Shown here piece by piece: positions 1 to 9,200 of a stretch of 27,959 bases of DNA. A program made the position numbers and the translations under genes. The notes under the pieces were generated by a model. The model made no database searches, was not told where the DNA came from, and saw only the letters and a list, made by a program, of their open reading frames with translations. Origin of the DNA: a virus; the IMG/VR virus record IMGVR_UViG_3300012936_000125, positions 1-27,959 of that record, one strand, 5' to 3'. The first letter of the stretch is position 1. Each line of letters begins with the position of its first letter.

Positions 1-11
1 CTTCACCTGAT

Positions 12-494
12 ATGAACCTACCTAACCTACAATTCTGGAATTGTATGGATTATGGGGTCATGTCGATTCATAAGCAATTCATTGGATCAATGGATTTTGA
101 GTGTTATACAAGGGACCATGGTATCATTAAAGGTGAATATATTTGCACAATAGACAACTATCATCAAGATTGTGACCAGATTGATTATGCAACTAGTGAA
201 AATCCAGCTGAACACAAGTCACATAACCTAATTGAACTTGAAAATGGTCAATACGCACTATATCCTAACAACAGAATGCGTATTTTTGATAATAGTTTGA
301 CTCCTGTTGACCCCAAAATGCCTGATTTTAAGGTATCGACACAATATTATAGTGTTGAAAACGGTTTTGAACGTCTTGGAATGGGTCGTGAAGACGAATA
401 TTTCTGGAAAACCGCAAAAGAACGTCAAAATGAAGAAGAAAATCTTGAAGATATGTACAAATCTCAAGATGGGAGGCATTTAGACCCTCAATAA
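12..494 (+). CDS. Conserved-looking phage protein of unknown function, upstream of gp25
   Basis: A 160-residue soluble protein with no membrane segment or signal peptide. I do not recognise a domain. It is rich in aromatic and acidic residues, with four Cys in the first 55 residues (11, 31, 45, 54), a D/E/N-rich middle and a charged C-terminal tail (about residues 130-160) that looks flexible or helical. The frame stays open upstream to the window edge, so the true start could lie outside. The ATG at 12 gives a sensible N-terminus (MNLPNLQFWN) but has no visible Shine-Dalgarno sequence. It is followed after 19 bases by a small gene and then the baseplate cluster, so a structural or assembly role is possible, but this is inference from position only. 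Its TAA stop is embedded in a late-promoter-like motif. Confidence 0.85.
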   Translation: MNLPNLQFWNCMDYGVMSIHKQFIGSMDFECYTRDHGIIKGEYICTIDNYHQDCDQIDYATSENPAEHKSHNLIELENGQYALYPNNRMRIFDNSLTPVDPKMPDFKVSTQYYSVENGFERLGMGREDEYFWKTAKERQNEEENLEDMYKSQDGRHLDPQ

Positions 495-497
495 ATA
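490..497 (+). promoter_or_regulatory. Candidate late promoter AATAAATA before the 53-residue gene
   Basis: AATAAATA matches the NATAAATA form of the T4-type late promoter, recognised in T4 by the gp55 sigma factor with the gp45 sliding clamp. It ends 17 bases before the ATG at 514 and contains the TAA stop (492-494) of the preceding gene. It is an eight-base match in AT-rich DNA. The spacing is its main support. Confidence 0.45.
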
Positions 498-513
498 GCA
501 AAAAAGAGAAAAA

Positions 514-675
514 ATGACTCCAAGTAACGATTTTCTAGATAATTTAGCTAATCAACAGCATCAAAAAATGCTTCGTGAGATTTCAAATGATGATTTAACT
601 CCTAAAAAGAAGAAACTTCATCAGGAGGGAGAGATTTTCTCTACAGAAAGTAATCCTGAACCATTATATGAATAA
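514..675 (+). CDS. Small 53-residue protein of unknown function
   Basis: The ATG at 514 opens 53 codons (MTPSNDFLDN to NPEPLYE) ending in TAA at 673-675. The product is hydrophilic, with a helical-looking first half (residues 5-25) and a KKKK run at 31-34. No domain is recognised. The leader is A-rich (AAAAAAGAGAAAAA) with only AGAG as a weak ribosome site. It fills the space between the upstream gene and gp25, has a late-promoter-like motif 17 bases upstream and sits in the same orientation, so I consider it a real gene. In such phages, small proteins between baseplate genes can be assembly factors or minor virion parts. Nothing here shows which. Confidence 0.7.
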   Translation: MTPSNDFLDNLANQQHQKMLREISNDDLTPKKKKLHQEGEIFSTESNPEPLYE

Positions 676-694
676 AAAAATAAGTAAAATACTT

Positions 695-702
695 GATAAA
701 TA
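695..702 (+). promoter_or_regulatory. Candidate late promoter GATAAATA before gp25
   Basis: GATAAATA fits the NATAAATA late consensus. It lies in the 48-base gap between the 53-residue gene and gp25 and ends 22 bases before the GTG start at 724. With only small gaps downstream, this promoter could drive gp25, gp6 and the 4108-codon gene as one late transcript, as no other such motif was noticed in the gaps at 1126 and 3212-3228. Confidence 0.55.
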
Positions 703-723
703 ATACATAATTGCAACATTGTT

Positions 724-1125
724 GTGCCCATACAGAGGATCAGTCAAGGTTTTAAAGATGTTAGTATGACTTTTCAGACTAATCCTCTGACAAAGGACTT
801 GATTGTCTTAAAAAATGAAAATGCGATTGCAAGATCGGTAAAAAATATTGTTTTTACTGTTCCTGGAGAAAAACCTTTTAATCCAGAGTTTGGTTCTCGT
901 ATAACTGAGTCATTATTTGAAAATATTGACGACATTACAGCATCTCAAATTGAAACTGAGCTTAGAGATTCAATTAGTCGTTTTGAACCAAGAGTTTCAA
1001 TTAAAAAATTGGATGTAAATGCTAACATTGATGAAAATGGATTTGATGTCACAATAATCTATGACATCATCGGTGCAGAAGTTCTGCCACAACAATTAGA
1101 ATTCGTATTGCTACCAACCAGGTAA
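724..1125 (+). CDS. gp25: Baseplate wedge subunit gp25
   Basis: This 133-residue protein belongs to the GPW/gp25 family; T4 gp25 has 132 residues. In the baseplate it joins gp6 and gp53 at the inner wedge and nucleates sheath polymerisation. Recognisable family blocks are ARSVKNIVFTVPGEKPFNPE (T4: RSIKNSLLGI and RPFDPEFG), LFENIDDITA (T4: LFENMTPLTA) and the hallmark EPR triplet in SRFEPRV. The start is GTG. The N-terminus MPIQRIS agrees with what I recall of cyanophage gp25, and no in-frame ATG lies upstream before the promoter-like motif. The next in-frame ATG (766) would remove 14 residues. There is no Shine-Dalgarno sequence. The gene ends one base before the gp6 ATG, so the two are probably translationally coupled. 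Confidence 0.97.
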   Translation: MPIQRISQGFKDVSMTFQTNPLTKDLIVLKNENAIARSVKNIVFTVPGEKPFNPEFGSRITESLFENIDDITASQIETELRDSISRFEPRVSIKKLDVNANIDENGFDVTIIYDIIGAEVLPQQLEFVLLPTR

Positions 1126-1126
1126 A

Positions 1127-3211
1127 ATGCCACTAGTAAATTTCACAAATTTAGATTTTGAGCAGGTTAAAACCTCTCTGATAGAATATTTAAGATCTAA
1201 TTCTAATTTCACGGATTATGATTTTGAAGGTTCTAACTTATCTACAATTCTGGATGTATTAGCATACAATACGTATATTACTTCGTATAATGCTAATATG
1301 GTAGCAAACGAAGTTTTTATTGATAGTGCTACATTAAGAGAGAATGTAGTTTCATTAGCTAGAAACATTGGATATCTTCCAACCTCCAGAAAGGCATCTA
1401 CGTCCGCTATAACCTTCTTTGTTGACACAAGTAATATACAACCACCCCCAGCGTCTGTAACGCTCAATAAGGGCACTGTAGCGTCCTCTAACGGGTCGTT
1501 TGCAGGCACGTCAGGGTCTTTCTGCATCCTTGATGATGTTACGGTCCCTGTTATCAATAATATAGCAACCTTTTCAAATATTCCCATCTATGAGGGAACA
1601 TTTTTAACTAAGAATTTTACATACAATTCTCAAAACTCATTCCAAAAGTTCATTCTACCAAATGCAGGTGTTGATACTGAGTTACTTAGGGTTTCGGTAA
1701 AAAACAACGAGAACTCAACAACTTCTACAAAGTATTCTTTACAAGATAGCCTTTTTTATGTTGGATCTAATTCCAAAGTATATTATCTTCAGGAAATTGA
1801 AGATGAAAGATATGAGTTAATCTTTGGAGATGGTGTTTTTGGTAAGAAGTTAGAAGAATCTAATTATATTACTGTCAATTACATATCAACTAATGGAGAT
1901 TCTGGAAACGGAATGTCTAACTTTAGTTTTAATGGTCGATTGACATATGTAAGAGATGGAAATGAATATACGATTGGATCTGGCATCTCTCTTATAACTA
2001 CAGAGTTTAGATCAAGAGGTGGAAGTGCCATTGAATCTGTTGATTCTGTTAAAAAGTATGCACCAAGAATTTATGCATCTCAAAATAGAGCAGTCACTGC
2101 GGATGATTATGAAACTTTAATCCCTGCAAGAATATATCCAGATACTGAATCAATTTCTGTTTTTGGTGGAGAAGAAGTTGTCCCTCCACAGTATGGAAAA
2201 GTCTTTATTAGTATCAAACCAAGATTTGGTGACTTTTTACCAAATTTAATTAAAGAAAATATTAAACTAAAACTTAAAAAGTATGCTGTTTCTGGAATTG
2301 TACCAGAAATACTTGATCTTAAATATCTTTATGTTGAAGTAAGTTCAAGAGTTTACTATAACACAAACTTTGCACCATCTGCTGCTGAAGTTTCTACTAT
2401 TGTGCAAAACAATACGTCAAAATACGCAAATTCTACTGAATTAAATAAGTATGGTGCTAGATTTAAATACAGTAAGTTCTTGAAAATTATTGACGACAGC
2501 CATGAATCAGTAACCTCAAACATAACAATTGTTAGAATGAGGAGAGACTTAAGGATTGCTGCAAATGCAATTGCAGAGTATCAAATTGGTTTTGGCAATA
2601 GAATTCAAGTCATTAATAGTAATGGATTTAATATTAAAACTTCAGCATTTACTGTTTCTGGTATTGCAGGGAATGTCTACCTCTCAGATACTCCTGACTC
2701 TGATGGATTAACAGGATCTTTATTCTTATTCAGTCTTCCATCCGTTGGATCACAAAATCCAACAATTGTAAGAACGAATGTTGGATCAATTGATTACGTA
2801 AAGGGTATTATTACAATTAATGCGATTAATTTGACAGATGGAATGATAAAAGATGGTCAACCTGTTATTGAAATACAAGCAACTCCAACTTCAAATGATG
2901 TTGTTGGATTACAGGATCTTTATTTGCAACTAGATACTAGTAAGAGTACGTTTGATATGGTATCAGATCAAATTGAATCTGGAATTGATCCATCAGCATC
3001 TAATTACATAGTTTCTTCTTCTTATGCAAATGGTAATTTAGTTCGTGTTGGAGGACCAGCATCAACCGAAGTTTCTGCTACACCAGCAACTACAACAAAT
3101 AGTTCTTTTGGTGGATCTGTAGTAAGCACTTCGCAAATTTCATCTTCAGGACCTTCATCTTCAGGATCTTCATCTTCAGGATCTTCATCTTCTTCCGGCG
3201 GCGGATACTAA
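1127..3211 (+). CDS. gp6: Baseplate wedge subunit gp6
   Basis: This 694-residue protein is an orthologue of T4 gp6 (660 residues), of the gpJ-like baseplate family. gp6 dimers form the continuous ring that joins the six wedges around the hub and change shape when the sheath contracts. Blocks shared with T4 are DYDFEGSNLSTILDVLAYNT near residue 30, IGYLPTSRKA near 82, YISTNGDSGNG near 250 and VTADDYETLI near 325. The first 600 residues look complete. Two features differ from T4: a Ser/Gly-only tail in the last 40 residues coded by a 15-base tandem repeat, and a GC-rich patch at about 1435-1560 (residues about 103-145) unlike the rest of the gene. It is one base from gp25 and 17 bases from the giant gene, with an A-rich leader. 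Confidence 0.97.
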   Translation: MPLVNFTNLDFEQVKTSLIEYLRSNSNFTDYDFEGSNLSTILDVLAYNTYITSYNANMVANEVFIDSATLRENVVSLARNIGYLPTSRKASTSAITFFVDTSNIQPPPASVTLNKGTVASSNGSFAGTSGSFCILDDVTVPVINNIATFSNIPIYEGTFLTKNFTYNSQNSFQKFILPNAGVDTELLRVSVKNNENSTTSTKYSLQDSLFYVGSNSKVYYLQEIEDERYELIFGDGVFGKKLEESNYITVNYISTNGDSGNGMSNFSFNGRLTYVRDGNEYTIGSGISLITTEFRSRGGSAIESVDSVKKYAPRIYASQNRAVTADDYETLIPARIYPDTESISVFGGEEVVPPQYGKVFISIKPRFGDFLPNLIKENIKLKLKKYAVSGIVPEILDLKYLYVEVSSRVYYNTNFAPSAAEVSTIVQNNTSKYANSTELNKYGARFKYSKFLKIIDDSHESVTSNITIVRMRRDLRIAANAIAEYQIGFGNRIQVINSNGFNIKTSAFTVSGIAGNVYLSDTPDSDGLTGSLFLFSLPSVGSQNPTIVRTNVGSIDYVKGIITINAINLTDGMIKDGQPVIEIQATPTSNDVVGLQDLYLQLDTSKSTFDMVSDQIESGIDPSASNYIVSSSYANGNLVRVGGPASTEVSATPATTTNSSFGGSVVSTSQISSSGPSSSGSSSSGSSSSSGGGY
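3140..3199 (+). repeat. 15-base tandem repeat coding the Ser/Gly tail of gp6
   Basis: Four units of 15 bases start at 3140, 3155, 3170 and 3185. The second and third are identical (TCATCTTCAGGATCT), the first differs by one base and the last diverges after TCATCTTC. Each unit codes for S-S-S-G-x. Because the unit is a multiple of three, gain or loss of copies would keep the frame, so tail length may vary between isolates. Confidence 0.9.
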
Positions 3212-3228
3212 TTTAGAGATATAGCAAA

Positions 3229-6200
3229 ATGACAGAAAAAAGAATTCAATTCAGCAATATTGTAAAGAGCCAAGTTCCAACTTATGTTGCGAATGACTTC
3301 CCGCTTATCTCAGAGTTTTTAAAGCAATATTATTTGTCGCAGGAGTTCAAGAGTGCTCCCATTGATTTAATTCAAAATATAGATCAATATATTAAACTCG
3401 ATGAACAAGCAAGTATAAACCATACTGTAGTTTTATCTGAAGATATTGATGAATTTGCAACAACCATTAATATTGATGTATCAAAGTCTCCTCAGGGAAC
3501 TCAAAAATTTCCTGATACTTATGGACTTTTAAAAATAGATGATGAAATTATTACATATACTGGAAAAACGCAATTTTCTTTTACAGGATGTATAAGGGGT
3601 TTTGTTGGAATCTCTTCATACAAAGAAACTGCAAATTCAGAGAATCTTGTATTTAATTCTACAGAATCTGCTGATCATAAAGCATCTGCAACTATAGAGA
3701 ATTTAACTTGTTTATTCTTAAAGGAATTTCTCAAGAAAACTAAAGTTCAGTTACTTCCAGGACTTTCAAATAGAACTCTATTCTCAGGTTTAGATGAAAA
3801 TAAATTCATAAAGCAATCAAAAGATTTTTATAGTAGTAAGGGAACTGACGAATCATTTAAAATTCTCTTTAAGGCATTGTATGGTGAAGATATTAAAATT
3901 CTTAGGCCAAAAGAATATCTTTTTACTCCATCAAATGCACAAAATTTAGTAACTTCAAATTTTGTTGTAGAAGGTATTCTCGGAGATCCAAAAAAATTAG
4001 AATTACAAACTATTTTTCAAGATTATCCATCAAAAGCATATACTCCAATTTACAATGTAGAAGAGATTAAGGTTGGAGCAGGAAAAACCTATTATAGACT
4101 TTCGTTTGATGGCGGATACAATAGAGATGTCGGGGTTTTTGGATCTACATATGGAGACTTTAAAGTTTCTCCAAAAACTCATGTAATTGGTAACGTATCT
4201 GCAGGATCAACTTTTATTGACGTAGATTCAACTGTTGGATTTGAAACTTCTGGAAATCTTTATGTTAAGTATCCAAATGGCATTTCCGTACAAAGTGGTA
4301 TCGTTTCATATACATCTAAAACTTTAACACAGTTCCTAGGATGTTCTAATATTGAAGAAGAAATTGTTGATGGTGATAGTGTAGGTATTAGTAGTTTTTT
4401 ATATGTTAAACCAAATCCAGATCCTGTTGCTCCCTTTGATGATGTTGAAGTAAGAGTTGGATCTATACTAACTGGATTTTCAAAACCAGAAAATGCATCT
4501 GATTTCAAAGTAGATGATACCTTTATGGTAAAATCTCTTGGTGTAAGGAATGATAACCATAAATTTAAAAATTGGGTTTACAGTAATCCAGTTCAATATA
4601 CTATTGATAAAATAGAACTTATTAGTACAACTTCACCAAGAACTTATAAACTAACTTTAAAAGCAGATCATTATTTAAAAAATGGAGATAAGTTAGAAAT
4701 TAAATCTATAACTGGATCATCAACAGATGATGCTGATGTATCTGATATTATTTCGTCAAAAGTAATAACGATTAAAACCTCAGGTAATATCAACACTAAC
4801 GGAAGATATTATATTAAAAAGAAAATTAATAAAGTAAATTCTCTTGCTTTTCCTTTTTTACAAAAGTTTCAAGCAAACGTACAAAATGTATATAAGAAAA
4901 AATATTCAAGTTCACTTTTAGTTGCATCTAATTCTTTACCCTCATATGCAGTTCAACCAATAGTTACTGGCAAAAAAGAAATAACTTTTAGTGGAACCTT
5001 TACAGGATCTACTCTCAAAATTAATAATCATGGTTTTTATACAGGAGAGGCAGTTTATTATACTCCAGAGATATCAACAACCACACTCAGTCTTGATGGA
5101 GATGATATCATCTCAACATCTATCAAATCTTCTTTGTTCACTGGCATTAGTGGTGGAGAAGGTTTATATTTTATAAAGAGAATTGATGATAATAATATTC
5201 AATTAGCAAAATCCTTAGCAAATTTATATTTTGCAAAATTTATTGTTTTAGAAGGTTCACCTACTGTTAAAAATAACAAAATTGAACCGTTTAAAAATTA
5301 TTTAAAGATTTTAGAGCCACAAAAACTTTACAGAGAACTTGCTGTTCCAACAGAAACAAATTCTCCAATAGAGACAAATCCTGGATCAACTGGGATACTT
5401 GTTAATGGTGTAGAAATTTTAAACTATAAATCAAATGATTTAATTTATCATGGTAGTATTGAAAATATTGAAGTTACCGCTCCTGGTGATAGTTTTGATG
5501 TTATTAATCCACCACATTTAAAAATAGAAGACGTTGATGGAACTGCATCTGTAGCATTAGGTACAACCTCTACAGTAGGCACTGGAGCTACTGGATTCTT
5601 AGCAGTAAGTGGCAGTTTGAGAGAAATTAGATTGCTTGATAGAGGATTTGATTATATTGAAACACCAACTGTTTCTATATCTGGTGCTAATGGCAAAAAT
5701 GCAAAAGCACAAGTTTCTATGAAGTTGGTTGATCACTCTGTAGAATTTTTCTCAGATCCAGCTTCTGCAAGAGTTGGATTAGGATCAACTCTCTCTACAA
5801 TTGGTTTTTCAACCTATCACAAATTTAGAGTTGGAGAAGAAGTTGTTTATAGAACAAATTCTCAGAGAGGTGTTGGTGGATTATCGACAGATGCAATATA
5901 TTATACTTCCATTGTAAATCCAACAACGGTCAAGCTTCATAATAGTTTGGCAGATGCTGTAGTTGGAATTAACACGGTTACGTTGACTTTCCATGGAATT
6001 GGTAAACATAATTTACAATGTATTTCTAAAAAATCAATCATTGATTCTATTAATATTATTGATAGCGGTGTAGGGTATGAAAATAAAAAAAGATCAGTCT
6101 CTGTCAGTGGTATAAACACATCTCTGAATACAATAACAATTAAAAATCATAATTATAACTCTGGAGAAATCATAAGATATTCAGTTGGAACAGGAAACAC

Positions 6201-9200
6201 TATCGGTGGTCTTATTAATGATAGGGATTATTATGTAACAAAATTAGATACAGATACTTTCAAATTATCTGAAATTGGAACAGTATCGGAAGGCAGAGAA
6301 TTTTATTATTCAACAAACCAATATGTCGATTTAATTTCAAAAGGATCAAACACTCATTACTTTAATTATAGACCAATCTCAGTAGAAGTAAAAGGAGCTG
6401 TTGGAATTTCTTCTGTTGGAACTGAAACATTTAAGGCAAGAGTTCAACCAATTGTTAGAGGAAGTGTTACCTCCGTTCACTTAGAAAACAAAGGTGTTGG
6501 ATATGGCAATAATGAAATCATTAACTTTAACAGAAAACCTGCAGTTTCTGTAGTTTCGGGGAAGAATGCACAGGTAAAACCAATTGTTACTGCAGATGGA
6601 AGAATTGTTGAGGTAGTTATAGAAAACATTGGATCAAACTATACTTCGACTCCAGATTTAGTAATAAATGGTCCTGGTATTGGCTGTGTCTTAACTCCAA
6701 TATTTAAGAATGGACAGTTATCTGAAGTTTTGGTGATAGAATCTGGGATTGGATATTCTCAAGAATCTACAACTATTGACGTAATTGCAACAGAAACAAG
6801 AGCAGACTTTAACCCAGTTCTCAAAACCTGGAGATTTAATTTATTTGAAAAATTATATCAAAATAAACAAATTAAAGATGATGATGTAGTTTTATCACCA
6901 TCGTCAAGTGAAAAATATGGCCTTCAGTGTTATCACATGTACGCTCCCAGAAAACTTAGGGAGATTATGTTCTCAGTTGGAGAGGGTGGTGAAATCTTAT
7001 TTGGATCCCCAGATCTAAAAATTGTAAATTCAGAAGAAACAGAGTTTACCGATCACTCACCAATTATTGGTTGGGCATATGATGGAAATCCAATTTATGG
7101 ACCATATGGGTACAGCAATGTTGACGGTGGTATTGTCACCTTAATGAAGTCTAGTTACAAGTTGAATTCTCAACGAGTAAATGGACCACCAATTTCGATA
7201 TATCCTCTAGGATTTTTTGTTGAAGATTATTCTTACTATGAAAATAATGATGATAGTTTCTTGGATAGAAATAATGGAAGATTCTGTATAACTCCAGAAT
7301 ATCCAAATGGAACATACGCATATTTTACAACAATAAATCCTGGCAACATCGAGTCTGCTGGATCTTTTCAAGGTTATAAGTTACCTCAGTTTCCATATTT
7401 GATTGGTGATAAGTATCAATCCAAGGCACAACAATTTAACTTTGAAAATAGTTCAAATCAAGATGATTATGATATTAATAACACAGATTGGTGTAGAAAT
7501 ACTTTTCCATACAATCTAACAGATGATGTAGAATATCCTTACATTTTTACTCCAGATAAACTAAAACAAACTGGTAAAATTATTTCTACCGGAAAAGGAA
7601 CTGTTGAAAGAATAGAAATTAAGAGTGCGGGAGAATCTTATAAAGTTGGAGATTTGGTAAACTTCTCTGATACCGATACAACAGGTTTTGGTGCGGCCGG
7701 AAAAGTTTCTTTATTGAAAGGTCGTGAAGTAACTTCTATTGTATCAAATGAAACTGTAAAATTAAACTCTATAATTATTCCATCATCAGAAAAAGGAAAT
7801 TATATTGTAGAGTCTTCCACACCTCATGGTTTTGATAATTTAGATATTGTTAGTTTATCTGGTTTGTCTACAACCTCATCTAAAATTGAAGGATCTTATA
7901 AAATTGGTGTAAGTAATGAATCATTTAGAGTGGTTGGAACTGGGACTACAGGAGTTGCTGTTGGAGCAACCTCTGTTACTGGACTAGTAACTTTCTTTGA
8001 AGTTAGAGGTGGTGATTTAACTAGATCTTCTATTGTTCCAAATGATATTTTAGGAATAGGAACTGAAAGAGTAAAGGTTTTAAATATAGACCCACTTAAC
8101 TCTAGACTTAGAGTTTTGAGAGCAGTGGATGGAACTGTTGGAGAAACTCATGCAATTGGATCAACTATAACTGAAATATCAAGAAGATTTACCATAAATT
8201 CTGGATTTAAAACTACATATGACTTTAAGAGAAATAAAGAAATTTACTTTAGTCCAGTAGAATCTATTGGACTTGGAACTGAGTCTGGTGTTGGTATTGG
8301 CACCACTATAGTATTCTCACATCCAGGAGCTGGAGCAACTCAAATCTTTATTCCTACAAAGTCAATCTTTATTAAAAATCATAATTTGAATACAGGAGAT
8401 AGTTTAACATATTCCGCTAATGGTGGACAGGGAATAGTATATAACGAATATACAAACATTGGAGCAGCTAAGACTTTAAGTGAAGGCCAAACACTCTTTG
8501 TTGCTAAGATCTCAAATGATTTGATTGGAGTTGCTACTCAAAGAGTTGGTTTAGGAACCACAGGTGAATTTATAGGTATTGGAAATACGTCAAAAACTTT
8601 GTTCTTTACAGGAGTTGGTGCTGGTACAACTCATAGTTTCACTACAAACTATTCCAATATAATTGGAGATGTAACTAAGAGAGTTGTCACTGTTACAACT
8701 AAAGAAAACCATGGAGTAACCGTAGGTCATGTAGTCTATGTTGATGTAAATCCATCTGTTGCAAGTACGTACACAGTAAAATACAATCAATCAAACAGAA
8801 GAATTTTAGTCGGCATTAACACTTTTGCTTCCTCTGGAATTAATACTACTACTAATACATTTACTATTGTAGATCATGGATATGCTAGTGGTGATAAAGT
8901 TATTCATTCAGCATCTACTCCTAGTGGCGGATTAGAAAATGATAGGATTTACTATGTGACAAAAGTTGACGCAAATAATTTTAAATTAGCTAATACTCAT
9001 TATGAATCCGTTGCATTAAAACCAACAACAATTTCAATTACATCTGCTTCTTCAGGAGAATTTGGATTAATCAATCCTCCAATTTCAGCATATAGAAGTT
9101 CTACTGTAGTATTTGATTTAACAGACTCTACACTCTCATACACAAAACAGTCAACAAATTATTCTGCGTTTAAATTAAACTTCTATACTGACAGTTCTTA

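Noticed and set aside
1216-1587. Open frame of 123 codons on the - strand inside gp6
   Set aside because: It lies fully within the well-supported gp6 gene and spans the GC-rich patch, which lowers stop codon frequency. No ribosome site or family resemblance was seen.
3140-3199. CRISPR array or regulatory repeat
   Set aside because: The 15-base units have no spacers, are in frame with gp6 and code for S-S-S-G-x.
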